Shown here: in pieces, positions 9,354 to 16,584 of the stretch | Numbering within the stretch: position 1 is the first letter of the stretch | How the letters are laid out: each line of letters begins with the position of its first letter | Origin: CAYYJR01 sp964472305 | GTDB taxonomy: Bacteria > Armatimonadota > Hebobacteria > CAIYQO01 | Assembly: GCA_964472305.1 (NCBI GenBank) | Contig: CAYYJR010000001.1 | Location: 1 to 64,000, forward strand | Length of the DNA stretch: 64,000 nt | Reading direction: 5' to 3' | Program-made: the position numbers and the translations under genes | The notes under the pieces: model-generated | What the model was told of the DNA's origin: nothing | Databases searched by the model: none | The model's input: the letters and a program-made list of their open reading frames with translations, nothing else

Positions 9354-10112
9354 TCATGCGTATTCCACGCACAGATCGCCCAGGATCTCTTTGAGGATGT
9401 TGTTCGTGGGATGACCGATGCTGCGATGCTGTATGAAACCCTCTGCGAAGGGAACGCCGGCGCGTTTGCCGTCCTCTTCGGAGTGCCGGCGCATATTGCG
9501 GGTATACTCGTCCCACCCGTTAAGGAACTGCAGCCATTCGCGTTGCGAGGCGTGGCAGGCCAGCATGCGCTCTTTCGTCTCCATCACCGAGGTGACATTC
9601 ACCGCGCAACTCAATGGCAGCGAGCGGCCGAAGATATCGGTCAGGTTGATGGCGTTCCAATAATAGAGATAGGGGAAGCGCGCGGTCGGCCTGGTGGGCA
9701 CGCCGCAGTCGTAATGCGGCACCGAGGCAATATACGCCGCGTTGCGCACCAGCAGCGAGGTTTGCTCGTGATCGGGCATGTAGTCCATCGGCGGGTTGGT
9801 GAAGACGATCAGCGGATCGACCTCACGCATCACCCGCGTCGCCTGCCGGCGATACGTCTCGGTATATTCCACCTGCAGGTCGCACCCGCCCGCCCAGTGG
9901 TAGTGGCCGTCGAGTACCTGGGCGGAGTCCGCCGCCTCCCGCAGTCGCGTTTCGCGAATCTGCTGTACGTCCAGCGTGGGGCTGCCCACCTCGCCGCCGG
10001 TCGTCGTGGCGAGATGAATCTCATACCCGTGCTGCGCCAGCAACGCCAGCGTGCCCGCGGCCATGAACTCGATATCGTCGGGATGACAGCCAAAAGCCAG
10101 GATGCGATCCAT
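9354..10112 (-). CDS. PIG-L/LmbE family deacetylase
   Basis: A 252-residue zinc-dependent N-deacetylase of the LmbE/PIG-L family, which removes acetyl groups from N-acetylglucosamine-type sugars. The family signature appears at the N-terminus (CHPDDIEF in place of the usual AHPDDE) and again as PDHEQTS near residue 120, together supplying the metal ligands. The TNPPMDYMPDHEQ segment is typical of family members linked to sugar catabolism. ATG at 10112 is preceded by AGGAAAGGAA. It lies between the isomerase-like gene upstream and the large glycosidase-like gene downstream, on the same strand with short gaps, so an operon is likely. The substrate is unknown. Confidence 0.85.
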   Translation of the reverse strand: MDRILAFGCHPDDIEFMAAGTLALLAQHGYEIHLATTTGGEVGSPTLDVQQIRETRLREAADSAQVLDGHYHWAGGCDLQVEYTETYRRQATRVMREVDPLIVFTNPPMDYMPDHEQTSLLVRNAAYIASVPHYDCGVPTRPTARFPYLYYWNAINLTDIFGRSLPLSCAVNVTSVMETKERMLACHASQREWLQFLNGWDEYTRNMRRHSEEDGKRAGVPFAEGFIQHRSIGHPTNNILKEILGDLCVEYA

Positions 10113-10172
10113 TACGGTTCCTTTCCTGATCAACGCGGTTCTTCCCCAGGCGGGGAGGGGGAATTCGTGCTG

Positions 10173-10988
10173 CTACCCCTGCAGATACGTCAGCGTGTCG
10201 CGCAGTGAAGCGTGATGATCCATCATCTTGGGGAAATATTCCAGCCCGAAGCCCCCGTCGTAGCCGCGGGCACGCAGCAGCGCGATGATTGGCGGGTAAT
10301 GGATCTCCGAGCCGAACAACTCGCCGCGCCCCGGCACGCCGGCGGCATGGAAATGCCCGATAGTGTCCAGACGCTCCGCGATGTTACTGATGAGGTTGCC
10401 TTCCATGATCTGCATGTGATACACGTCATACAGCAGTTTCAGGTGCGGATTTCCGATGGCGCGCACGATCTCCGCTCCTTCACGTGAGGAATCCAGGTAG
10501 TAACCGGCATGGTCAACATGGGTGTTCAGCGCTTCCATCATCAGCGTGAAGCCGGCGCGGGCGGCGATCTCCGCCGCGCGGCCCAGCGCGGTTTCCAGGT
10601 TCGCCCGCATCTGCGCGCGGGTAAGGCCGGGCTGCAGATTGCCGGTGCAGGTGATGCCTTTGTGACAGCCGATCGCGCGCGCGAAATCGATCGTCAATTC
10701 CACCCGCTCCAGATATTTCTGCAGGTCGCCGGCGTTCACCGGCGCTCCGCCCACGCTGCCATCCGGCACGTTCACCACCAGGTTGCTCACCGTCACGCCG
10801 TGCGCGGCGCATGCCTGGCGTATGCCGGCGGGATCTTTCGCCTGCGGCAAGTTCACGCCGGGCGCGTAACAGGTGCCGTCTTGCAGCCAGAACTCTACGT
10901 GGGTATAACCCGCCGCGCCAATCAACGCGATACGGTCTTCGACGGATTTCTGTTGAAATATGGTTTCCAGGCACACGTCAAAATACAT
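10173..10988 (-). CDS. Hydroxypyruvate isomerase-like TIM-barrel sugar isomerase/epimerase
   Basis: A 271-residue TIM-barrel protein of the xylose isomerase-like/Hyi superfamily, whose members interconvert hydroxypyruvate and tartronate semialdehyde or epimerise keto-sugars. Expected metal-binding positions are visible: the Glu in MMEALNTHVDHAGYYL, the Asp and His in LLYDVYHMQIMEGNL, GHFHAAGVPGRGE, and a final Glu in GFGLEYFPK. The start is the ATG with GGAGGTAATTCC directly upstream. It is the first gene of the minus-strand group that continues into the deacetylase and the glycosidase-like gene. The COG3622-like motifs make Hyi the best guess, but related epimerases share them. Confidence 0.8.
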   Translation of the reverse strand: MYFDVCLETIFQQKSVEDRIALIGAAGYTHVEFWLQDGTCYAPGVNLPQAKDPAGIRQACAAHGVTVSNLVVNVPDGSVGGAPVNAGDLQKYLERVELTIDFARAIGCHKGITCTGNLQPGLTRAQMRANLETALGRAAEIAARAGFTLMMEALNTHVDHAGYYLDSSREGAEIVRAIGNPHLKLLYDVYHMQIMEGNLISNIAERLDTIGHFHAAGVPGRGELFGSEIHYPPIIALLRARGYDGGFGLEYFPKMMDHHASLRDTLTYLQG

Positions 10989-11355
10989 GGAATTACCTCC
11001 AGGCGCGTTGCATAATGCTGTAAAGAAGCCGCCCGCATTCACTTCGCTGTGCCCCGGACGATATCCTGCCGTCGCGGGATTGCGCAATGTCGAGAAAAAT
11101 GGGTGGATGAAGAAAGACAGTCCGGGCGCAAATGCAAAGACTCACCCCTTGCCGGGATTTCGACCGAACAGATGATGGACACCGGTATGACGGTAGATTG
11201 GAAACTTGATACGGGCTGATGAAGGCATTGGCTCCGTGCCTGAAGCCCCGGTCGGTGAAAAGCAGACGCTATTCGTGTCGCACACGACGAGTCAAGAGGT
11301 GGCACGGCCGTGGCCGCACTGGTGCAGCGGCAGCTTCTTGCATAGCAACGGTGAT
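10989..11355. other. Intergenic region without a recognisable gene
   Basis: About 370 bases between the isomerase operon start and the terminator of the NifU-like gene. The short ORFs here have no ribosome binding site or protein-like composition. It presumably contains the promoter of the minus-strand sugar operon, but I see no convincing -35/-10 pair. Confidence 0.5.
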
Positions 11356-11392
11356 AACAAAACGCCGCGGGAACTCTCGTGCTCCCGCGGCG
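11356..11392 (-). terminator. Rho-independent terminator of the NifU-like gene
   Basis: On the minus strand a ten-pair stem (CGCCGCGGGA / TCCCGCGGCG) with a ten-base loop is followed by TTTTGTT. It begins about 30 bases after the stop codon of the NifU-like gene. Confidence 0.85.
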
Positions 11393-11423
11393 CAATCTGA
11401 TTTGCATGTTCCCGAGGAACGGC

Positions 11424-11645
11424 TCAGTCGGCGACCACCTGGATGACTTCCGGCACGCGCTCTTTCACAATGCGCTCGACGCCGTTTTGTAAGGTCATCT
11501 GGGCCATCGGACAACCGCCGCACACGCCGACGAGTTTCACGTGCACCGTGCCGTCTTCGTCAACGCTTATGAGTTCGATATCGCCGCCATCAGCCTGAAG
11601 ATACGGACGAATCTCTTCCAGTGCTTCACGAACTTTGTCTTCCAT
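11424..11645 (-). CDS. NifU C-terminal domain iron-sulfur scaffold protein
   Basis: A 73-residue stand-alone Nfu domain, which carries a transient Fe-S cluster and delivers it to apo-proteins. The signature CGGCPMAQMTLQNGVE contains the CxxC pair that binds the cluster between two subunits. Length matches other free-standing Nfu proteins. The ATG at 11645 has AAGGAG six bases upstream; a TTG one codon earlier is less likely. Clients in this window could include the hydrogenase subunits and LeuD, though that link is inferred. It has its own promoter and terminator. Confidence 0.92.
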   Translation of the reverse strand: MEDKVREALEEIRPYLQADGGDIELISVDEDGTVHVKLVGVCGGCPMAQMTLQNGVERIVKERVPEVIQVVAD

Positions 11646-11672
11646 CAATGACTCCTTACCCGAGTGTATTGG

Positions 11673-11701
11673 ATTCTACCAACACTGTCGTTTTCTGTCC
11701 A
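11673..11701 (-). promoter_or_regulatory. Promoter of the NifU-like gene
   Basis: On the minus strand TGGACA (-35) and TAGAAT (-10) are separated by 17 bases, 28 bases upstream of the ATG. Confidence 0.6.
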
Positions 11702-11874
11702 GCGTATCCGAAAATTATCTTGGCGAATAGCCGGCGATACACGGATATTCCTTCAGGGTGAGGTGATGCAAATATCCGTGTGCCATGATCGTGAGCATGC
11801 CGGTGATTTGACTCGCCGTGTCGCGGGGATGACGGGAAAGTCGGGCACGTGTGCCCGCGAAGGAGGTGACAACC

Positions 11875-12048
11875 ATGCCGGAAATGCATCCGCATCATGA
11901 GAAGACAACTCCGGATGAGGCGCGCCGTCGGCTGCACGAACTGCGTGAGAAAGAAAAGCGTGGGGAGTTGACGGTACATGACGCCGGGGAAATCACCCGC
12001 TTGCTGGTGGTTCTCGGCGAGAGCGTGCTGGGTGAAAAAGCCGCTTGA
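11875..12048 (+). CDS. Small hypothetical protein (57 residues)
   Basis: A short charged protein with a strong ribosome binding site (AAGGAGGTGACAACC before ATG). It begins with a His-rich stretch (MHPHHEK) and continues as two predicted helices rich in Glu, Lys and Leu. No family is recognised. Codon usage and the near-consensus Shine-Dalgarno sequence support expression. It stands alone on the plus strand, divergent from the NifU-like gene. Confidence 0.6.
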   Translation: MPEMHPHHEKTTPDEARRRLHELREKEKRGELTVHDAGEITRLLVVLGESVLGEKAA

Positions 12049-12392
12049 GCCTCGATTGTTCCCGGGGATTCCCCCATCCCCGTTTCTGGATACGAACGCT
12101 TTCGCATGCTCGTACACATATCAGGATACCGGGCGACAGTCCTGGGCAGCATGCTGTGCCTCGTTGTTTCGACGCCGGTCACACACAGCATCGCCCTACG
12201 CGCGCTGCCCTGAACCCAGTAATGCAAGACTATTCACCTCGTCATCATGCTCCGCGCCCCATGCTCCGCATCGGTTCCGGGTGAATGGCGGTAAAAATGC
12301 ACACGAATGATTGCCGAATGGGTGTAACGTCGCGGCGAGGCAGGGAGAATACTCGATGCGGAAAACACAATTCTGCAAAAGGAGGACTGATC
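12049..12392. other. Intergenic region without a recognisable gene
   Basis: About 340 bases between the small protein and the first four-helix membrane protein. No ORF here combines a ribosome binding site with protein-like sequence. The promoter for the downstream gene probably lies near 12310-12370 but is not clear. Confidence 0.45.
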
Positions 12393-12794
12393 ATGCTATC
12401 GCGATGGTATTCGATCTTCCTCGGCATCCTCCTGTTAATCCTGGGGATTGCCGGGTTAGCAGCGCCCAACGTGCTGGGTTTCGGCACCGGAACGCTGGTA
12501 ACAACCTCATTTGTCTGGTTAATCACCGCGATCGTTGCACTCTGGTATGGTTTCCGAGTGCGTGATATCAACAGTGTACGCCGGTTTGCCGGCGTTGTAG
12601 GCGCCATCTATCTGTTGTGGGGTATCGTGCAGATGATGGGCGCCCCCACGGCGGAGACGGCAGTCAACGAGCGGTTGCTGGCGTCGTTGAGTGGGGTGAT
12701 GGTACTGCTCGGTGCGCTGGGGCTGTCCGCGGCGTTGGTGCCCGCGGGCTGGCTGCATGAGCGTGAAGTGATGGCGCCGGGCACGGCCATGTAA
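12393..12794 (+). CDS. Four-helix membrane protein, paralogue 1 (DUF4383-like)
   Basis: A 133-residue protein with four hydrophobic helices and almost no soluble part. It starts at an ATG with GGAGG seven bases upstream. It is clearly paralogous to the protein encoded at 16021-16410: both begin MLSR and share ILGIAG or VLGIAG near residue 20, YLLWG near residue 75, and a GALGL-(S/A)AAL block in the last helix. The topology and size resemble DUF4383-type proteins, whose function is unknown. The pair brackets leuD, a CBM9-like gene, L25 and a stress protein. Confidence 0.75.
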   Translation: MLSRWYSIFLGILLLILGIAGLAAPNVLGFGTGTLVTTSFVWLITAIVALWYGFRVRDINSVRRFAGVVGAIYLLWGIVQMMGAPTAETAVNERLLASLSGVMVLLGALGLSAALVPAGWLHEREVMAPGTAM

Positions 12795-12830
12795 CACGGG
12801 AAGGTGCAAGGACCCGCATGGGGGTCTACC

Positions 12831-12864
12831 GCGCTCCGGAGTGTCAGGCGACGCTCCGGGGCGC
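12831..12864 (+). terminator. Stem-loop downstream of the membrane protein gene
   Basis: An eleven-pair stem with one G-U pair (GCGCTCCGGAG / CTCCGGGGCGC) and a twelve-base loop, 36 bases after the stop codon. There is no U-tract, so its role as a terminator or as part of the leuD leader is uncertain. Confidence 0.35.
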
Positions 12865-12959
12865 GTACGCATGTCGCCACCTTGCCAGCATGGGGGAAAA
12901 CCTGCTAGGCTAAGGGACATTCCGGGACGCGACGTGCTCACCGGCGAAGGAGCAGCATC

Positions 12960-13454
12960 ATGGCCTTGCGTGGACAGATTCACCAGTATGGCGATCATAT
13001 CGATACCGACATTATTATCGCGGCGCGCTATCTGAATACCACCGACCCGGTGGAGTTGGCCCGTCATTGCATGGAAGACGCGGGGGATGATTTCATCGCG
13101 CGCGTGCAGCCGGGCGACTTCATCGTAGCCGGTGAGAATTTCGGATGCGGCAGTTCGCGCGAGCACGCGCCGATTGCCATCAAGGCCGCCGGCGTTGCCG
13201 CGGTGGTGGCGAAGAGTTTCGCCCGCATCTTCTTCCGCAACGCCATCAACGTCGGCTTGCCCATTCTGGAATCCCCGGAAGCCGTTGCCGACGCTCGTCC
13301 CGGCGACTCGCTGGAGGTGGAACTGGAGAGCGGCACCATTCGCAACGTAACCCAGGGGAAAACCTATCAGGCCGAACCGTTCCCGGAATTCCTGCGCGAG
13401 ATCATCGATGCCGGCGGACTGGTGAACTACGTGCAGACGCAACTCGCGCGTTAG
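12960..13454 (+). CDS. leuD: 3-isopropylmalate dehydratase small subunit
   Basis: A 164-residue small subunit of the aconitase-like isopropylmalate isomerase, which with LeuC converts 2-isopropylmalate to 3-isopropylmalate in leucine synthesis. It has the swivel-domain motifs HIDTDIIIAARYL at the N-terminus and NFGCGSSREHAPIAIK near residue 60, followed by AKSFARIFFRNAINVGLPI. Length fits the short LeuD2/homoaconitase-type subunit rather than the ~200-residue enterobacterial form, so a homoaconitase role cannot be excluded. The ATG has AAGGAG upstream. LeuC is not in this window, although leuB and ilvE are present at distant positions. Confidence 0.9.
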   Translation: MALRGQIHQYGDHIDTDIIIAARYLNTTDPVELARHCMEDAGDDFIARVQPGDFIVAGENFGCGSSREHAPIAIKAAGVAAVVAKSFARIFFRNAINVGLPILESPEAVADARPGDSLEVELESGTIRNVTQGKTYQAEPFPEFLREIIDAGGLVNYVQTQLAR

Positions 13455-13556
13455 GATACATCGGTAATATGCGGTTCTGCAGTCTATTGTTCCGGTGCCC
13501 CCCGAAGCAGCAAACCGTGGAGTGCAGCGCATGAAGGTCTATTGCCACGTGTTACA

Positions 13557-14204
13557 CTAGCCCAATGGCGGTCCGAACTCCAGAATGCCGAAGTGGTCGG
13601 TGGCGTGCAGATCGACCGGCGCGCGCAAGGTCGGTTGCCAGGCGGTGATTTCGTGGTGTGGCCGATGGGCAATGCGGCAGAAGTTGCCGGTCCAGCGGTC
13701 ACCCGGTGTCGGAGGATCGAGTACCGGGGTCATGCCGCTGAAAGGCACCATCAACTCCACCGACCAGAAGTCGCGCCCGCCCCCTCCGCGCACCGCCAGG
13801 CCGGGGCAATCCCAGGTGAGATCCGTCTCGCTGGCCAGCGTGTGGTGAAACGGATTCTCCACGCGCAGATCGGTCACGCGGCCAAACGGATTGACGAAAA
13901 GCACCATGTATTGACTGCGCTCGCCGTCGGGATCGAGAAATACCCCCACTGCGTCTTCCTCGGCGGGGGCGTCGCGCGCGAATTCGGCCGCCGCGGGCAC
14001 GGAATCGGCGCAGGTGAAATACACATGCAGGCCGCGCGCGCTCCACGCCACGCGCAACTCGGTGGACAGCGCCGCGTCAGCGCCGTCTTCCGCGCGCACC
14101 AGCTGCAGCGCCGGCACCCGCAGCCACAGCGGCTGTGGTAAAAATGCCTCCGCCAGCGTGGGTATTTCCACTCCGGGCAGTACCAGCACCGCATGAGTCG
14201 CCAT
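13557..14204 (-). CDS. CBM9-like carbohydrate-binding/sugar-binding protein
   Basis: About 215 residues with the beta-sandwich pattern of family 9 carbohydrate-binding proteins (DOMON-like). Visible features are LRVAWSARGLHVYFTCAD, EDAVGVFLDPDGERSQYMVL, FGRVTDLR, WSVELMVPF and the GDRWTGNFCRI segment, all typical of that fold. There is no signal peptide and no attached catalytic domain. ATG at 14204 follows GGAGG by five bases. It lies downstream of the L25 gene on the same strand, separated by a stem-loop. Its ligand is unknown. Confidence 0.75.
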   Translation of the reverse strand: MATHAVLVLPGVEIPTLAEAFLPQPLWLRVPALQLVRAEDGADAALSTELRVAWSARGLHVYFTCADSVPAAAEFARDAPAEEDAVGVFLDPDGERSQYMVLFVNPFGRVTDLRVENPFHHTLASETDLTWDCPGLAVRGGGGRDFWSVELMVPFSGMTPVLDPPTPGDRWTGNFCRIAHRPHHEITAWQPTLRAPVDLHATDHFGILEFGPPLG

Positions 14205-14230
14205 TGATGCCTCCGTGGACGTCACCCAGT

Positions 14231-14254
14231 ATCCCGACGGTCAACCGCCGGGAT
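14231..14254 (-). terminator. Stem-loop after the L25 gene
   Basis: On the minus strand a hairpin with outer stem ATCCCG / CGGGAT, one mismatch, and inner CGG-TTGA-CCG. It directly follows the L25 stop codon and has no U-tract. The inner hairpin with its TTGA loop also occurs at 51653-51674. Confidence 0.45.
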
Positions 14255-14260
14255 GACAGA

Positions 14261-14887
14261 TCAGGATTCTTCCGTCACCTCTACTGAACTCACTTCCGGC
14301 TGCATCACGATCGCTTCTTCGCTCACCGGCACGGTCGGCGGCACGATCAACGCGATCACCTCATCCGGCTTATCCAGCAGTTCCGCATCCGCCGGCAGCG
14401 CGAGCTGTCCGGCATGGAGCGCATCACCCAGTTGCAGCGGGGTAATGTCATAAAGAATTTGCTCCGGCACCTCGAACGCCCCGCAGCGCAGGTTCACCGC
14501 GTGGTTGAATTGTTCGAGCACTCCGCCCGCCCGCACGGCGGCGGGTTCGCCCGTCAGCACCACCGGCACGCTGACATGCACGCGGTCGCTGGATGACACC
14601 CGTTGCAAATCGACGTGCAAGATCTGTCGCCGCAGGGTATTCACCTGCACGGCGGCTACCAGTGCCGCGCCGACGCTCTTGCCGTCCAGCGACACTTGCA
14701 CGACAAACGATCCGTAATGACTCGGCGGCACGTGGGTCGAAAAGTCGTGCGCGTCCAGGGAGATGGGTTGCTCGGTGCCGTGCCCATACAGAATGCCGGG
14801 AATGCGTCCCGCCCGCCTGATTTGACGCGCCGTATTGGATCCGACACTGGTGCGCGCTTCAACGGCTAACACCGGTTGCTCTGCCAT
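14261..14887 (-). CDS. rplY: 50S ribosomal protein L25 (TL5/CTC form)
   Basis: A 208-residue long-form L25, which binds 5S rRNA in the large ribosomal subunit. The N-terminal L25 domain includes RRAGRIPGILYGHG. The C-terminal TL5 beta domain follows from about residue 100 (VHVSVPVVLTGEPAAVRAGGVLEQ ... PEQILYDITPLQLGDALHAGQL). Such two-domain L25 proteins are also known as general stress protein CTC. The ATG has AAAGGAG upstream. It is divergent from a gene for a YflT-like stress protein, which fits a shared stress context by inference. Confidence 0.92.
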   Translation of the reverse strand: MAEQPVLAVEARTSVGSNTARQIRRAGRIPGILYGHGTEQPISLDAHDFSTHVPPSHYGSFVVQVSLDGKSVGAALVAAVQVNTLRRQILHVDLQRVSSSDRVHVSVPVVLTGEPAAVRAGGVLEQFNHAVNLRCGAFEVPEQILYDITPLQLGDALHAGQLALPADAELLDKPDEVIALIVPPTVPVSEEAIVMQPEVSSVEVTEES

Positions 14888-15084
14888 AGATCACACTCCT
14901 TTCCGTACCGCGCTCGCGACATGACACATTGTACGTCCCACGCGTATTATACGTGCCCATGCGGTACGCGGGCGTCGGAATGTCGGAACAGTTTCGCTTC
15001 CGATTTGCCTTGACGGGAACATATATGTGTACCGCGACCGCGCCGGGGAGTGGACCTGCTTCACCGCGCGGAAAGGGGGTCATC

Positions 15085-15990
15085 ATGAATATTGTAACCG
15101 GCGTCTTCGACACGGTCGGGAATGCGGAAACCGCGGTGAAGGCGCTACTGGACGCCAATTACTCGGATGACGACATCGGCATCGTCACACGCGACCGGAA
15201 TAAAGGCGGCGTCATTGCCGATGATCTGGGGCGCGATTATACCGGTGGAATGACGCCCCAACGCGGCGTCATCACCAGCCGCAGCTACGTTTACGATCGC
15301 CTGCCGGATGCCTTCGTTACGAATATTCGCGAGGCACGGCTGCCCGGCGATCCGGTGAAGTGGTATAACGAACAATTAGACCAGGGGATGATCCTGCTGG
15401 TGGTGAATGCCGGCGACCGCATGGATGAGGCCGCGCGCAGTATCACCGATCACGGCGGCAAGTTGTACCAACCCGCGCAACAGCCAACGCCGCAACCGGC
15501 CGTCGTCCCAACGCCGACACCGGCACCGCAGTCCGCCGCGGCCGCGCCCACCCCGCCCGCCGCGGCAACCGCCGCACCGACGCCACCGCCGGCACAGCCA
15601 GCCGTCCCACCACCCGCGCCTGCGCAAGCAGCTTCCACCATCCCGACGCAACCGACTGAAATGCGCGTGGTGGAAGAGCCGGGGACACGACTGGTGGAGG
15701 TGCCCGCCTCGGTGATGCATGAAGAAGTGCGGGTAGAGCGCCGGCAGTTGGATCGCCCGTTGCGTCCCGATGAATACGGGGGGGTGAAGACGGAGGGCAA
15801 CGTGGTACGCGTGCCCATTGTCGAAGAAGAAGTGCACGTCATCAAGGAGCCGATGGTGCGCGAGGAGTTGGTGATCACCCGCGTGCCGGTGACCGAGCAA
15901 CGCACTATGCGTGAATCGGTCCAGCGGGTTGAGCCGCGCGTGGAGCCGGCGCAGCCGCCTCCCGAGGAGAGGCGCCGTCCAGCCGCGTAA
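15085..15990 (+). CDS. Stress protein with YflT/GSP17M-like N-terminus and DUF2382 C-terminus
   Basis: A 301-residue protein in three parts. Residues 1-130 resemble the general-stress protein 17M/YflT domain (VTGVFDTVGNAETAVKALLDANYSDDDIGIVT, then GMILLVVNAGDRMDEAARSITDHGG). Residues 130-195 are a Pro/Ala/Thr/Gln-rich linker. Residues 200-290 match DUF2382 (YsnF/AvaK-type), with alternating charge such as HEEVRVERRQLDRP and EEEVHVIKEPMVREELVITR. Proteins of this kind are linked to stress survival in Gram-positive bacteria and cyanobacteria. ATG at 15085 has a G-rich ribosome binding site. The membrane protein at 16021 follows 30 bases downstream and is probably co-transcribed. Confidence 0.85.
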   Translation: MNIVTGVFDTVGNAETAVKALLDANYSDDDIGIVTRDRNKGGVIADDLGRDYTGGMTPQRGVITSRSYVYDRLPDAFVTNIREARLPGDPVKWYNEQLDQGMILLVVNAGDRMDEAARSITDHGGKLYQPAQQPTPQPAVVPTPTPAPQSAAAAPTPPAAATAAPTPPPAQPAVPPPAPAQAASTIPTQPTEMRVVEEPGTRLVEVPASVMHEEVRVERRQLDRPLRPDEYGGVKTEGNVVRVPIVEEEVHVIKEPMVREELVITRVPVTEQRTMRESVQRVEPRVEPAQPPPEERRRPAA

Positions 15991-16020
15991 ACGGCTGACG
16001 GGTGAAAGGAGGTGAATTTC

Positions 16021-16410
16021 ATGCTCTCTCGAGCTTATCTGCTCTTCACCGGCATCTTGCTCCTCGTACTGGGCATCGCCGGGTATATGTCTCCGACAGC
16101 GATCGGCGCGACCACGCTGCCGGGGTGGATGCCCGTCGCCTGGGGCGTCAGCGGTCTGCTCGCGCTGTTGCTCGGTTTCGTCTCACGCAATATCAACACG
16201 CTGCGCGCGTTCTCCGTGCTGTATGGCGGCGTCTATTTGCTGTGGGGTTTGGCGGCAATCTTCGTGCCCGTCCAGGCTGCGCAGTTCGCCGATGGCTCCC
16301 TGGTGAATCTGCTGCACGTGATGATCGGCGCGCTCGGTCTGGCTGCGGCGCTGGCGCCCGCCACCTGGTTGCGGGAATCGGGCACGCATGCTCCCAGCCG
16401 CGCTACGTAA
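16021..16410 (+). CDS. Four-helix membrane protein, paralogue 2 (DUF4383-like)
   Basis: A 129-residue protein with four membrane helices, paralogous to the one at 12393-12794. It shares the MLSR start, ILLLVLGIAG in helix 1, YLLWGL in helix 3 and IGALGLAAALAPATWL in helix 4. The Shine-Dalgarno sequence AAAGGAGGTGA is almost fully complementary to the 16S rRNA end and sits eight bases from the ATG. It follows the YflT/DUF2382 stress gene by 30 bases, suggesting an operon. Function unknown; an envelope-stress role would be inference from the neighbour. Confidence 0.75.
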   Translation: MLSRAYLLFTGILLLVLGIAGYMSPTAIGATTLPGWMPVAWGVSGLLALLLGFVSRNINTLRAFSVLYGGVYLLWGLAAIFVPVQAAQFADGSLVNLLHVMIGALGLAAALAPATWLRESGTHAPSRAT

Positions 16411-16522
16411 TAGGGATAGTGGGGGAGGGGGGTGATCGGTCGGCGTCACTCCCGCTACATCACATTCCATCGCCTATCACGTGGCGTATGGAATTAATGA
16501 TGCAATCGCGTATGCGAGAAGT

Positions 16523-16559
16523 AAAAAAACCTCCCCGGTCGGATATCCGACCGGGGAGG
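16523..16559 (-). terminator. Rho-independent terminator of secA
   Basis: A perfect palindromic stem (CCTCCCCGGTC / GACCGGGGAGG with GGATATCC in the middle) is followed on the minus strand by seven T residues. It lies 26 bases after the secA stop codon. Confidence 0.93.
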
Positions 16560-16584
16560 CATGCTTGAGTTCGCATGAACGCTG

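Noticed and set aside
15470..15660. Repetitive Pro/Ala/Thr-coding DNA as a possible CRISPR or tandem repeat
   Set aside because: It is an in-frame low-complexity linker of the YflT/DUF2382 protein with no regular unit length.
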